A stretch of DNA of 64,000 nt from an uncultured Kiritimatiellota bacterium (GCA_934643865.1 CAKUCX010000009.1:7414-71413), one strand, 5' to 3'. Counted from the first letter of the stretch, positions 1 to 9,134 are shown. The notes: generated by a model from the sequence alone, not told the origin. Numbers and translations are program-made.

Positions 1-1
1 C

Positions 2-3000
2 TTCGACCGCACCTTGACGGATGAGGAGGCGCTCAAGGTCTACGCCTACCTGGCGCGCAAGTGGTTTGGACGCAGGACGGACGGCGTGACGGTCCGCGAG
101 GTGTCCGTGTTGAAGGACAAGGCCCTTACGTCGGGAGTCCCCGGGACGGGCGTCCGCTACACGGTGGATGTGCCGGCGGGCGAGACGCTGGAAGTGAAGA
201 CGCTTCTGGGCGGACGCCGGGACGGTGCGTTTACGAAGACGGGAGGCGGCACGTTGGCGCTTGGCTCGGCTTCCGGCTACGCGGGAGACGTGACGCTTGC
301 GGGCGGCACGGTCGAACTCGGTGGACGCGCGGAGGATGAAGGGGGACTGCCCGCGCGCGGCATGCTCGTCCATCTGGACGCATCGGCACTGGATTCCCTG
401 GAGACGACGGTCGCGGACGATGGAACGGAATACGTGGACGTGTGGCACGACCTCGCAAAGTTCGGCTACCACGGCGTGGACGACCTCCGGGCGGTGGCGC
501 CGGCGGCCACGAACCGCCCTGCGCTCGTGCGCAACGGCCTGAACGGACGCCCCTACGTGGACTTCGGCAAGTCCGTGCGCTGGGTGACGGATCAGGGCGC
601 GGAGGCGTTCGAGGGATGCTACATGAACTTCAACGTGGCGTTTGGCGGCGTCGCGAGCGCGTTCTGGGTCGTCGGCGCGCAGGAAGGCGGCGGCAACCTG
701 CTGGGGGCGGCGCCGTTCATCCGTCCGGGCAATTCCGGCTATGGCTGGGACTGGAAGCATGCGATCTTCGACACGGGCGGGTCTTTCAACGGCCTGAATG
801 TCGGCGCGACCGCGCAGCTCTACGTCGACGGGCGGCGCGTCCCCGTCACGTCGCCGTTCCCGGCGGCGGACTGGTGCTGCGTGGGCTATCTTCCGCCCTA
901 CATGAAGCCGTACGACGACGCCTATGCGCCGGGCGACGAAACCCGGACGAAGACGATTTCGCTATGCGGCCGCCTGTTCGCGAACGGCACGCGCGGCGCG
1001 AAGGGCGGACAGCGCCTCGCGGAGATGGTCCTCTACAACCGCGTCCTGACGGAAGACGAGATTGCCGCCGTCCACCGCCATCTGCGCCGGAAGTGGTTTG
1101 CGGCCGGGGAGGACGTCTTCAGGCACGACGCGGCGCCGGATCTCAAGCGGGTCGTGGCGGGCGCCGATGCGGCGACCACGCTTCGCGTCAAGCGGGACGC
1201 CGTGATCGGCGCGCTGGCCGGGACGGGGACGCTCGTGAAGGAGGGGGCGGGGGCATTGCGCATCGATGACGTGGACGCCTTCGGCGGCGCGCTTGGCATC
1301 AGGGAGGGACAGGTCGAGTTGGCCGCACGCGATGTGCCGGACGCCCTGACGCCGGCCGCCGCGCCCTGCCTGCGCATCGATTCTTCCGAGGCGGAATCCT
1401 ACGAGTTCATTCCGGGGACGATGGATGGCACGAACTACCTCGCGTGCGTGCGCGACCTGTCGGGGCATGGAAACGCCTTCATGCCGTCCGAGCGCCACAA
1501 CGCGGGCGTCGCGCCGTTCCTGAACGCCGACGCGGACGCGCGGCTGAACGGCCGGCCGGTCTTCGACTTCGGCCCCGCCGGGTCGGGCCGGTGGCTCGCG
1601 TTCCGCGACGCGGTGGACACGGTGCGCGCGGCCTACGTCGTCATCGGCTCGCAGGCGGGCGGCGGCTTTCTGCTCGGATCGTCCGGCGGGAACAACTACG
1701 ATTTCCACCGCCACGATCCCTCCTCCAACGACGATCCGCTGGATGTGAAGGTCAAGAACATGTCCAACCCGTCGAACTACGTGTTCATGCTCTGGAACCG
1801 CCATGTCGTGAACAACGACCAGAATCCCGGGGACACGTTCATCGACGGCAAGAAGGTGACGTGGCAGACGGGCCTGAACGGCGGCTATCAGCTCGTGGAA
1901 GTCCATACGCCGTTTGCGGCGCATGCCTCGGCGTTCGCCTGCGACCGGGGCTGGTATGCCTATCGTTCCGGCGGCCAACGCCTCGCGGAGGTCGTTCTCT
2001 ACGACCGCGTGCTGAACGAACGCGAGCGCATGGCGACGCGTAACTACCTGATGGGGAAATGGTTCAACCGGGCGCCGCAGCCCTTGCCGGAGGAAGAAGG
2101 CGACGCGCCTTACGTGCGAGCCGTCGAACTGGCGGATGGCGCGGGGTTCAAGGCGACGCGCGCGGTGGAGGTCGAACGGCTGGCGGGTTCGGGCGCGGTG
2201 ACGGTGGCGGGGCCGCTGTCCGTCACCGACCTGGGCGGCCTTGCGGGGACGGTGCGCGTCGCGTCCGGCACGCTCGCGCTGTCCCCCGCCGCCGGAACGG
2301 CAGGAGAGGCGGAACTCGTGACGGACGGGCTCGTGTGGCAGGCGGACGCCACATGGGGCGTCGAGACGAACGGCGCGGGGCAGGTCACGCGCTGGAAGAA
2401 CCGCGCGGACGGCGGCGCGACGTCGCTCACGCCGTTCTCCTCCTCCGCCGGCGTCACGTTCGACCCGATGGGATTCCACAGGCGTCCGAAGGTGGATCTG
2501 GCCGGCGCGGGGCTGGCCTTCACCTCGGCCGCCGGCGAGACGCGCATGCACCTGACGGCGATCCGCACGGTCTTTTGGATGATGCCGCGCCACGAAACGG
2601 GCGCCTACCTGATGGGCGGCGGCACGAACGCCTTCAACACGGGCCACTACAACTTCCACCCCGGCGGGGATCAGAACGGCGAGTTCACGGAGGACACACC
2701 GTTGATCCATGCCAATGCGGGCGTTTCCGACAAGGCCGTGCGCGAGGCCGACTGGCGCAAGAACGGGGTACCCGTGGATCCCCTGACGGAGCCCTACGCG
2801 CAGAAGATGCTGCTTTCGATGCGCGTCGCCTCGCCCGAGGCGTATACGGACGCCGAAGGGTTCGCCTTCGACGGACGTGGATACCGGTTCGGCGGCCTGA
2901 GCCTCTGCGAGGCGCTGGTGTACGACCGGGCCCTGACGGACGAGGAGGTCCTGAAGGTCGAGCGTTATCTGAACGAAAAATGGGGACTGGCCGTCTACCG

Positions 3001-3388
3001 CCGCACGGAGGCCCTGCCCGCGCTGGATCTCGCGGCGGATGCGACGCTGGACCTTGGCGGCGGCACGTGGGCGTTTCCGTCCCTGACGGGCGCGGGCGAC
3101 GCGAAGAACGGCACGCTCGTCGTCTCGAAGATCGGCGGCGATGCCCTCCGTTCGGTCTCGTGCCGTGTACGGTTTTCGGAGGCGTTGGATGTCGTGCCCG
3201 GCAGCGACCTTGCCGAGGGGGTTTTCCCGCTCCTGACGGCGGCGGGCGGCATTGAGAACTCGGACGTGCTGGAGCGCGTGAAGATTGCGGGGCTGCCGCC
3301 GGGGCTGGTCGCGCGCCTTGTCGTTCAGGACGGCGCCATCGTCGCCCTGCGTGTCCTGCGCGGCGGGACGGTGCTCCTTCTGCGCTGA
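2..3388 (+). CDS. LamG/autotransporter-repeat surface protein, C-terminal part
   Basis: The frame is open from the left edge, so the true start lies outside the window and 1128 residues are visible. The sequence holds three full copies of a LamG-like (concanavalin-fold) module of about 230-250 residues, plus the tail of a fourth at the very start. Each copy ends in a recognisable signature such as YNRVLTEDE, YDRVLNERE or YDRALTDEE followed by a helix and KWF/KWG. Between modules are Gly-rich strands such as GTLALGSASGYAGDV and GTLVKEGAGALRI, which resemble autotransporter-associated beta-strand repeats. This build is typical of large surface or secreted proteins of Kiritimatiellota and Verrucomicrobiota. 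The ligand cannot be told. It ends 25 bases before the next gene on the same strand. Confidence 0.8.
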   Translation, partial: FDRTLTDEEALKVYAYLARKWFGRRTDGVTVREVSVLKDKALTSGVPGTGVRYTVDVPAGETLEVKTLLGGRRDGAFTKTGGGTLALGSASGYAGDVTLAGGTVELGGRAEDEGGLPARGMLVHLDASALDSLETTVADDGTEYVDVWHDLAKFGYHGVDDLRAVAPAATNRPALVRNGLNGRPYVDFGKSVRWVTDQGAEAFEGCYMNFNVAFGGVASAFWVVGAQEGGGNLLGAAPFIRPGNSGYGWDWKHAIFDTGGSFNGLNVGATAQLYVDGRRVPVTSPFPAADWCCVGYLPPYMKPYDDAYAPGDETRTKTISLCGRLFANGTRGAKGGQRLAEMVLYNRVLTEDEIAAVHRHLRRKWFAAGEDVFRHDAAPDLKRVVAGADAATTLRVKRDAVIGALAGTGTLVKEGAGALRIDDVDAFGGALGIREGQVELAARDVPDALTPAAAPCLRIDSSEAESYEFIPGTMDGTNYLACVRDLSGHGNAFMPSERHNAGVAPFLNADADARLNGRPVFDFGPAGSGRWLAFRDAVDTVRAAYVVIGSQAGGGFLLGSSGGNNYDFHRHDPSSNDDPLDVKVKNMSNPSNYVFMLWNRHVVNNDQNPGDTFIDGKKVTWQTGLNGGYQLVEVHTPFAAHASAFACDRGWYAYRSGGQRLAEVVLYDRVLNERERMATRNYLMGKWFNRAPQPLPEEEGDAPYVRAVELADGAGFKATRAVEVERLAGSGAVTVAGPLSVTDLGGLAGTVRVASGTLALSPAAGTAGEAELVTDGLVWQADATWGVETNGAGQVTRWKNRADGGATSLTPFSSSAGVTFDPMGFHRRPKVDLAGAGLAFTSAAGETRMHLTAIRTVFWMMPRHETGAYLMGGGTNAFNTGHYNFHPGGDQNGEFTEDTPLIHANAGVSDKAVREADWRKNGVPVDPLTEPYAQKMLLSMRVASPEAYTDAEGFAFDGRGYRFGGLSLCEALVYDRALTDEEVLKVERYLNEKWGLAVYRRTEALPALDLAADATLDLGGGTWAFPSLTGAGDAKNGTLVVSKIGGDALRSVSCRVRFSEALDVVPGSDLAEGVFPLLTAAGGIENSDVLERVKIAGLPPGLVARLVVQDGAIVALRVLRGGTVLLLR

Positions 3389-3413
3389 TTGCCAACAACA
3401 AGGAATCGATGGC

Positions 3414-6197
3414 ATGAAAAAGATCGTTGCCCTTTCCCTGCTGGCGTTCGAGACGGGACTTGCATGGGCAGGCCCCGTCAGGACCTTCCCCCATGCGATG
3501 GACCCGCGCGCCCACCCGGACGACGCGCGCCGTCTCGTGAAGCCGCCGGACAGCCGGACGTTCGACGGGCGCATGCAGTTCATGGCCCTGCGCCGGATGG
3601 ATGCGAAGACCTACAAGGCGGACCTTGACCGCTACGTCGCGCAGGACCGCCTCGGCGATATCGTGTGGGCGCACTACGGCATGCTCTACAACGCGAACGT
3701 ACGCGAACAGGTCGAGGAGTTGAAGCGGCGCAACCTCTACCTCTTCGACCTGTGGGGCTTCGTGCCGGGCTCCGGGCCAGGCGAGTGGTCGCAGTTCCGC
3801 CGCCCGGACGGCGTGACGGAGATGTTCGAGGAGGTGCTGGGCGAACGCTGGCTCGGCATGGACAACGGCGAGCAGGACGGGCGGTATGTGGGCGGCTTCT
3901 CCTCGCAGATGGTGCCCTATGGCGGCGGCCGCTTCCACCAGTACCTCAATTTCCAGCGCCACTTCGAGCGGCTGGACCGTCTGCTCGGCAACAAGATGGC
4001 GACGCTCGTCTCGCTCAACTTCGGGCACTACTTCCTGCGCGAAGGCTGCTACACGATGATCGGCGCGGAGACGGCGCAGGCCCTGCCGAACGCGCAGGTC
4101 TACTATTCCTTCATCCGAGGCGCGGGCAAGCAGTACGGCGTGCCGTGGTTTGGGAACGTCTCGGTCTTCAACCGCTGGGGCTGGAAGACCTACCTGCAGA
4201 ACGCCCCCGTGACGTCGGGGCGGCGGACGGGATCGCCAGTGGACGGGACGTCGCTCGCGCTCATGAAGAAGCTCATGTACGCGCAGATCTTCTACAATTC
4301 CGTCGCGGTGGGCTTCGAGAACGAGTTCTACTGGCGCGGCCGCTACACGCCGGACGGCAAGACGGCCCTTTCGCCGATCGGCCGCATCCAGCGGGGCGCG
4401 GTGGACTGGTGCGCGCGCAACGGCACGCCGGGCGTGATGCATGTGCCCGTGGCGGTGATGGTGGACTTCCTGAGCGGCTGGAGTTTCCCGCGCAGCCTCT
4501 ACTCCGACCGCCACCATACGGTTGGCGTCTACAAGGTGTGGGGGACGCAGCCCTATGACGCGGGCGACTATTTCACCGATGGCGTGCTGGACATGCTCTA
4601 CCCCGGCTACCAGGACGCAAGCTACTTCCGCGACGAGCGCGGGTTCAACGCCGACACGCCCTACGGGGACATCGCGGATTGCCTCCTGAGCGATGCGCCG
4701 CTGTGGTTGCTGCGCCAGTACCCCGTCCTCGTACTTGCGGGGCGGCTCGCGCCGACCGACGAACTGCGCGACACGCTGCGCGCCTACGTCGCGCAGGGCG
4801 GACACCTTGTCCTGACGCGCGGCAACGGCGACGCGCTGCGTCTCGGCGACGTCGCGGGCGGCCGCATCACGTGCATCCCTTCCGCCTGGGGCGTCGCCGA
4901 GACGCCTGTCTGCCGGGTGGCGGAGGGCACGCGCGAGGAGTGCCCGCTGCCGAAGCCGTTCCCGCTCCTGCCTGAGGCGCGCCGGATTCTGGACGGGGTT
5001 TTCCGCGAACAGATGATCTTCGGCACGTCGCCGGAGCCGTCGGCGAACGGACTTTCGCTCGTCACGTGCCGCCGGGGGAAGGGCGACTACACGGTCTGCG
5101 TCCTCAACAACACGTGGACGGCGCGCCCGTTCGCGCTCACGGCGCATGCGGGGCGGATCCTCTCGGTCGAAGAGCTGCCGATTCCGGCGGACGAGCGGGG
5201 CGCGGTCGGCTTCGCGCCGAACGCGCTCTCGAACGTCGTCGTCGGCGCGGACTCGGACGGGACGATCGCCGGCGGCGGCGTGCGGACGTTCCGCGTGCGG
5301 CTGGACGAAGGCGCCGCCGTGTCCGAGATCCCCTATCAGGCTCCGCCGCCCAACCCGACGAACCGCACGCTCGTGCTGCGCGACCTTGCCGGGCCGGTCA
5401 AGGAGGCCGTGATGGCGCGGCCCACCTTCTTCCGCCACTACGACGGCGTGATGCTGGAGGGACGCTACCTGATGGCCCGCGACCGCGCCGACCTCGTCGC
5501 GCAGACCGACTGGCTGCGCAAGCAGGGGTTGCGCGTGTCGGTGGACTTCTCGGATGTCTTCAACCTCTTCCCCGGCTATCGCCTCGTGGAGAACGACACG
5601 AACGAGACGGCCCGCGCGGCGGCGGCCTTCGCGTCCGCCTTGGACAAGATGGCGGCGCTTGGCGCGCGCGACATGGTCGTCGCCCTGCACCGCGCGCCGG
5701 AGAACAACATGAAGTGGTCCGAATTTGAGCGGAACATGCCACGTGTGCTGAAGCGTCTCTGCCGGGACGCGGCCGCGCGGGGCATCACCGTGTACCTGCG
5801 GGAGTCGCCCCTGCGCCTCACGGGCTCGCTTCCCGTGTTGCGGCTGTGGATCGAACGGATTGGCGAGCCGAATCTCCGTCCGGCCCCTGCGCTTGCCGCC
5901 GAGATGCTCGTCCACGGCGGCGACGCCGCGAAGATCGCCCAGGCAATCGCGGACTTCGATGCGCCGTTCTGGTTCGTCGCGGGCGCTGCGCGGGATCTCC
6001 ACGGGCAGCTCGTCTCGCTCCACGAACCGCTGGCGGCGCAGGCGTTCGCGAAGGACGTCCGCCCGCTCGTCGAGGCGCTGGGGCGGAAGGGCGCGGGGCT
6101 TGTGTTCGACGCCCTCTATCCCGACGCGGACGCCGAATACCGCGACGCGCGCCTGTTCGAGCGCGGATTACAAATCCCTAATCCTTCGCAACGATAG
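3414..6197 (+). CDS. Secreted glycoside-hydrolase-like protein (927 aa)
   Basis: The ATG at 3414 is chosen because AAGGA lies 9 bases upstream and the translation opens with a signal peptide (MKKIVALSLLAFETGLAWAG). The mature protein looks like a multi-domain carbohydrate-active enzyme. Its N-terminal half is rich in aromatic and acidic residues in barrel-like order (for example DIVWAHYGMLYN and VGFENEFYWRGRY). A central segment resembles a Rossmann or amidotransferase-like accessory domain (YPVLVLAGRLAP, YVAQGGHLVLTRGNG), followed by a beta domain. The C-terminal 250 residues again read like a TIM barrel (LRVSVDFSDVFNL, MVVALHRAPENN). I cannot assign a CAZy family or catalytic residues. It probably acts outside the cytoplasm with its surface-protein neighbour. 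Confidence 0.6.
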   Translation: MKKIVALSLLAFETGLAWAGPVRTFPHAMDPRAHPDDARRLVKPPDSRTFDGRMQFMALRRMDAKTYKADLDRYVAQDRLGDIVWAHYGMLYNANVREQVEELKRRNLYLFDLWGFVPGSGPGEWSQFRRPDGVTEMFEEVLGERWLGMDNGEQDGRYVGGFSSQMVPYGGGRFHQYLNFQRHFERLDRLLGNKMATLVSLNFGHYFLREGCYTMIGAETAQALPNAQVYYSFIRGAGKQYGVPWFGNVSVFNRWGWKTYLQNAPVTSGRRTGSPVDGTSLALMKKLMYAQIFYNSVAVGFENEFYWRGRYTPDGKTALSPIGRIQRGAVDWCARNGTPGVMHVPVAVMVDFLSGWSFPRSLYSDRHHTVGVYKVWGTQPYDAGDYFTDGVLDMLYPGYQDASYFRDERGFNADTPYGDIADCLLSDAPLWLLRQYPVLVLAGRLAPTDELRDTLRAYVAQGGHLVLTRGNGDALRLGDVAGGRITCIPSAWGVAETPVCRVAEGTREECPLPKPFPLLPEARRILDGVFREQMIFGTSPEPSANGLSLVTCRRGKGDYTVCVLNNTWTARPFALTAHAGRILSVEELPIPADERGAVGFAPNALSNVVVGADSDGTIAGGGVRTFRVRLDEGAAVSEIPYQAPPPNPTNRTLVLRDLAGPVKEAVMARPTFFRHYDGVMLEGRYLMARDRADLVAQTDWLRKQGLRVSVDFSDVFNLFPGYRLVENDTNETARAAAAFASALDKMAALGARDMVVALHRAPENNMKWSEFERNMPRVLKRLCRDAAARGITVYLRESPLRLTGSLPVLRLWIERIGEPNLRPAPALAAEMLVHGGDAAKIAQAIADFDAPFWFVAGAARDLHGQLVSLHEPLAAQAFAKDVRPLVEALGRKGAGLVFDALYPDADAEYRDARLFERGLQIPNPSQR

Positions 6198-6524
6198 ACC
6201 GTGGACCGGGGCGTTGTCGGCACGGGCCAGGACGTTGACAGCCGTCCGGGTCCGGATCTTTTATCCTGAGGTTTTTGCGGACGCCCCCTTGCCTTTTGCC
6301 AAAGAAAGGTCTCTGCGGCATGATACCTACCGTCGAGGCCCCGGCGATGGACTGTCCGCACCGCATCGGGCAGAAGAAGACCGTCTACGTCGTAGACATC
6401 CGGTCGATTGTGGGGCCCCGGTTTGTCAAAATAGAAAAGACACTCTGTAGGCAACTTGGTGGTTTCTGTGATTGAATGGTCCAGTCGCCGCTGCCCGTTC
6501 GGGAATTATGCTATACTTCCCGCC
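6198..6524. other. Intergenic stretch upstream of coaD
   Basis: This 327-base gap holds no recognisable conserved gene. TTGACA at 6235-6240 followed after 18 bases by TTTTAT (6259-6264) is a possible promoter. An ATG at 6320, behind AGAAAGG, opens a 51-codon frame ending at 6475 whose product (beginning MIPTVEAPAMDC) matches nothing I know; it could be a small gene or chance. The coaD promoter lies at the right end. Confidence 0.4.
6512..6517 (+). promoter_or_regulatory. Candidate -10 box for a leaderless coaD transcript
   Basis: TATACT is followed by TCCCGCC and then directly by the ATG at 6525, with no ribosome binding site. Transcription would start at or next to the start codon. The same arrangement, TATAAT plus a CCCGC-type discriminator, recurs at several promoters in the phage part of the window. 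No clear -35 box is seen. Confidence 0.45.
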
Positions 6525-7025
6525 ATGGACGAGAGAGTGGCAGTTTATCCCGGTACGTTCGACCCGATGACGCGGGGGCACTTCGACCTCATCGCGCGCG
6601 CGGCGGGCCTCTACGACCGGCTGATTGTGGCCGTGGCGGCAACGAGCGCGAAGAGCGGGGCGCTCTACGACGCGGCGCATCGCCTCGCCATGATCCAGGA
6701 GGACGTCGAGGGCGCGGGGCTGAAGAACGTGACGGTGGAGCTTCTGGACACGCTGCTCGTCGACTTCTGCCGCGCGCGCGGCGTGCGCGTCGTCATCCGC
6801 GGCGTGCGCGTCTACTCGGATTTCGAGTACGAGTTCCAGATGGCCCTCACGAACCGCCGCCTCGCGCCGGAGATCGAGACGCTGTTCATGATGCCGAGCG
6901 AGAACCTGGCTTACGTGACCGCCTCCACCGTGCGCGAGATCGCCCGCTACGGCGGCGACACCTCCCCGTTCGTCACCCCGGCTGTCCAGAGGCATCTCTC
7001 CGCCCTCTCCCGCCCCAAAACTTAA
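6525..7025 (+). CDS. coaD: Phosphopantetheine adenylyltransferase
   Basis: CoaD transfers AMP from ATP to 4'-phosphopantetheine to give dephospho-CoA, the penultimate step of coenzyme A synthesis in the cytoplasm. The 166 residues match the usual family length of about 160. The nucleotidyltransferase signature is clear: YPGTFDPMTRGH near residues 8-19 (the T-x-G-H type motif) and the ISSSxVR-like motif TASTVREIA near the C-terminus. An in-frame upstream start at 6456 would add 23 residues that the family lacks, so the ATG at 6525 is preferred. It is followed by a 46-base tandem-repeat spacer and then the DUF177 gene. Confidence 0.95.
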   Translation: MDERVAVYPGTFDPMTRGHFDLIARAAGLYDRLIVAVAATSAKSGALYDAAHRLAMIQEDVEGAGLKNVTVELLDTLLVDFCRARGVRVVIRGVRVYSDFEYEFQMALTNRRLAPEIETLFMMPSENLAYVTASTVREIARYGGDTSPFVTPAVQRHLSALSRPKT

Positions 7026-7067
7026 CCACTTAACTACTTAACCACTTAACTACTTAACCACTTAACC
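7020..7067. repeat. Six tandem octamers (ACTTAACC/ACTTAACT)
   Basis: Six head-to-tail 8-base units, ACTTAACC or ACTTAACT, begin in the last codon of coaD and fill the space up to ACCC-ATG of the next gene. No Shine-Dalgarno sequence is present in this spacer. A function in translation or a simple slippage expansion are both possible. Confidence 0.85.
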
Positions 7068-7071
7068 ACCC

Positions 7072-7551
7072 ATGGACACCCGGCTGATCGTCGATGTGGC
7101 GCGGCTTGACCGCGAAGGTGAAAACCTCGCGGGCGTGCTTGATGACGCTGTTCTGGAACTGGACGGCGCGCTTCTGCGCGCGTTCGGCGGCATCCGCTAC
7201 GACCTCTTCGTCCAGCTGTTCGGCACGGAGCTGCTCGTCCGGGGAACGCTTGCGCAGGACTTCGACGCGGTCTGCTCCCGATGCGGTGGCGACTTCGATT
7301 TCACGGTGACGGTGGACGATTTCGCCACAAGCGTCGAAATCGGCGAAAAAACCGAGTTCGCCGATTTGACGGATGAACTCAGACAGGGTATAATATTGGC
7401 TTTGCCGTCATACCCGGTTTGTCGGCAAGACTGCCGCGGCGTGTGCCCGACGTGCGGGAAGAACCTCAACGAGGGGCCCTGCATGTGTACGCACGTCGAA
7501 CGCGACAGCCGCTGGGGGGCGCTCGACGCCCTTGAACCGGGAAAGAAGTGA
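7072..7551 (+). CDS. DUF177/YceD family protein
   Basis: This 159-residue protein belongs to the YceD/DUF177 family, which almost always sits directly upstream of rpmF. In plants and bacteria the family is linked to 23S rRNA processing, but its exact role is not settled. The family core DFDAVCSRCGGDFDFTVTV, with a CxxC pair, lies near residues 60-80. A second Cys cluster (PVCRQDCRGVCPTCGKNL) near residues 118-137 is the conserved C-terminal block. The gene is followed by rpmF after 18 bases. A strong promoter lies inside its 3' half. Confidence 0.88.
   Translation: MDTRLIVDVARLDREGENLAGVLDDAVLELDGALLRAFGGIRYDLFVQLFGTELLVRGTLAQDFDAVCSRCGGDFDFTVTVDDFATSVEIGEKTEFADLTDELRQGIILALPSYPVCRQDCRGVCPTCGKNLNEGPCMCTHVERDSRWGALDALEPGKK
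7366..7394 (+). promoter_or_regulatory. Internal sigma-70 promoter for rpmF-plsX
   Basis: TTGACG (7366-7371), a 17-base spacer and TATAAT (7389-7394) form a near-consensus promoter inside the DUF177 gene. It would let rpmF and plsX be transcribed separately from the upstream genes. Promoters upstream of rpmF are also known in Escherichia coli. Confidence 0.7.
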
Positions 7552-7569
7552 AGAGAAAGAGAGAGCATC

Positions 7570-7755
7570 ATGGCATCACCTAAGAACAAGAAGTCCAAAA
7601 TGCGCAAGCGCCAGCGCGTCGCCCAGCTTGAAAGGGCCATTGTCGCGGCTGTCCAGGCGTGTCCGAACTGCGGCGGCATGAAGCAGGTACATCACGTGTG
7701 CCCGAACTGCGGCATGTACAACGGCCGCAAGGTGCTCTCCGTCGCGGCCAAGTAA
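7570..7755 (+). CDS. rpmF: 50S ribosomal protein L32
   Basis: This 61-residue basic protein has the full L32 layout: an N-terminal MASPKNKKSKMRKRQR tract that binds rRNA and a zinc-ribbon core CPNCGGMKQVHHVCPNCG (four Cys). It is a component of the large ribosomal subunit. The gene lies between the DUF177 gene and plsX, the usual bacterial order. AGAGAAAGAGAG precedes the ATG as a purine-rich ribosome binding site. Confidence 0.95.
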   Translation: MASPKNKKSKMRKRQRVAQLERAIVAAVQACPNCGGMKQVHHVCPNCGMYNGRKVLSVAAK

Positions 7756-7762
7756 AGGGCTT

Positions 7763-8806
7763 ATGACGCGCGTGGCGCTCGATGCGATGGGCGGCGACAA
7801 GGCCCCGGGCGAGATTGTCCGGGGCGGCGTCGAGGCCGCTGTCGGCCTGGAGGACGTGAAGGTCATCCTCGTCGGCCTGGAGGCGTCGATTGAAGCCGAG
7901 CTGGCCAAGCACCCGAAGGACGTCGAGAAGGCCCGCAAGGCGGGACGGCTTGAAGTCGTGGGCGCGACCGAAGTCCTTGAGATGGACGACGAGCCGGCCC
8001 GGTCGGTGCGCGCGAAGAAGGACTGTTCCATCAACGTCGCCATGCGCCTCGTCAAGGAGGGGAAGGCGGATGCGTTTGTGTCCGCCGGGAACTCCGGGGC
8101 GGTGTCCGCGAGCGCGATTTTCAATCTTGGGCGTATCCGGGGCGTGCATCGCCCCGCGATTGCGGCCATTTTGCCCACGCGGCGGCCGATTCGTCCCCTT
8201 CTGCTGCTGGACGCGGGGGCGAACATGGACTGCCACCCGGACTGGCTTGTCCAGTTCGCGATCATGGGCAGCGCCTACTCGAAGGCGGTGCTGAAGCGCA
8301 CGAAGCCGCTTGTCGGGCTTCTGTCCATCGGGACGGAGGACTGCAAGGGCAACGAGATGACGAAGGAGACGTTTCCGCTCCTGAAGGAGGTCAAGGGCAT
8401 CGACTTCCGGGGGAACGTCGAGGGCCATGACATCTTCCAGGGCCAGACGGACGTGGTCGTGTGCGACGGCTTTGTCGGGAACGTCGTCCTGAAGACGGCC
8501 GAATCGCTTGCCCACGCGATTGGCTACTTCCTGAAGAAGGAGTGCTTCAAGGGGGTTTCGCGCATTCTCGGCGCGGTTCTCCTGAAGGGGGCGTTCAAGT
8601 CGCTCAAACAGCAGCTTGACCCGGACATCTACGGGGGCGCGCCGCTTCTGGGCGTGCCGGGCGCGGTGATCATCACGCACGGGTCGTCTACGCACAAGGC
8701 GATTTACCATGCCGTCCGCGTGGGCGCCAACGCCGCGCGGAACGACGTCACGGGCCTCATCGCCCGTGCCATCGAGGACTACGAGTCCTCGCGCAAGACA
8801 CTTTGA
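7763..8806 (+). CDS. plsX: Phosphate acyltransferase PlsX
   Basis: PlsX converts acyl-ACP and phosphate to acyl-phosphate, the acyl donor used by PlsY at the start of phospholipid synthesis; it is a peripheral membrane enzyme. The 347 residues match the family length. The N-terminal signature ALDAMGGDKAPGEIV, the central FVSAGNSGA segment and the VCDGFVGNVVLKTAES block are all present. It starts seven bases after the rpmF stop codon, so the two genes are co-transcribed. No fab genes follow; a tRNA gene and then phage DNA come next. Confidence 0.95.
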   Translation: MTRVALDAMGGDKAPGEIVRGGVEAAVGLEDVKVILVGLEASIEAELAKHPKDVEKARKAGRLEVVGATEVLEMDDEPARSVRAKKDCSINVAMRLVKEGKADAFVSAGNSGAVSASAIFNLGRIRGVHRPAIAAILPTRRPIRPLLLLDAGANMDCHPDWLVQFAIMGSAYSKAVLKRTKPLVGLLSIGTEDCKGNEMTKETFPLLKEVKGIDFRGNVEGHDIFQGQTDVVVCDGFVGNVVLKTAESLAHAIGYFLKKECFKGVSRILGAVLLKGAFKSLKQQLDPDIYGGAPLLGVPGAVIITHGSSTHKAIYHAVRVGANAARNDVTGLIARAIEDYESSRKTL

Positions 8807-8833
8807 CGGCGGGCTTCTTCCCGTCCGTTCGTT

Positions 8834-8910
8834 CGGGGCGTTGCACAGTCTGGTAGTGCATCTGCTTTGGGAGCAGAATGTCGGGGGTTCAAATCCCTCC
8901 GCTCCGACCA
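8834..8910 (+). tRNA. tRNA-Pro (anticodon TGG)
   Basis: The 77-base sequence folds as a full cloverleaf. The acceptor arms CGGGGCG and CGCTCCG pair with one G-T, the anticodon stem-loop CTGCT-TTGGGAG-CAG places TGG as anticodon, and the T arm contains GGTTCAAATCC. The terminal CCA (8908-8910) is encoded. It is intact although phage DNA follows at once, as expected when a phage att site restores the tRNA 3' end. Confidence 0.95.
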
Positions 8911-8924
8911 TTCCCGAACAGGGG

Positions 8925-8969
8925 AAAAATGCCGCAAACCCAATAGAATCAAGGGAGTGCGGCGTTTTT
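8925..8969. terminator. Bidirectional intrinsic terminator after tRNA-Pro
   Basis: AAAAATGCCGCA (8925-8936) and TGCGGCGTTTTT (8958-8969) can pair, with one G-T, to form a hairpin flanked by an A tract and a T tract. It would stop tRNA transcription going right and also transcription coming from the phage side. Confidence 0.7.
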
Positions 8970-9091
8970 CATGCCCGTGAAGATTTTTCGGGGTTGGCGG
9001 ATTTTTTATCAGAATCGGGGGTGTTTCTGTGTGGCATTTGTGTGGCGCGGACACCACGGACGGGCCGCGAACCATCCGCCAGCAAGGACAT

Positions 9092-9134
9092 GAAAAGAGG
9101 CAGGCGGCGTAAAGAAAGCGAAGCGCCGCCTGCC
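9092..9134 (-). terminator. Terminator of the phage late operon
   Basis: An 11-base perfect stem, GGCAGGCGGCG (9099-9109) with CGCCGCCTGCC (9124-9134), lies just past the stop codon of the giant gene. On the minus strand it is followed by CTCTTTTC, so it has the form of a rho-independent terminator for leftward transcription. Confidence 0.75.

Noticed and set aside
962..6023. Very long minus-strand open frames opposite the surface protein and the glycosidase-like gene
   Set aside because: They are antisense shadows of high-GC coding DNA, rich in Arg and His with no domains, and overlap each other and clear plus-strand genes.
7580..8911. A 443-codon minus-strand frame across rpmF and plsX
   Set aside because: It is antisense to three confident genes and has no recognisable domain.
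8779..9075. A 98-codon minus-strand frame reading WSERRDLNPRHSAPKADALP
   Set aside because: This is the antisense of the tRNA-Pro gene; the same peptide is a well-known spurious protein in databases.
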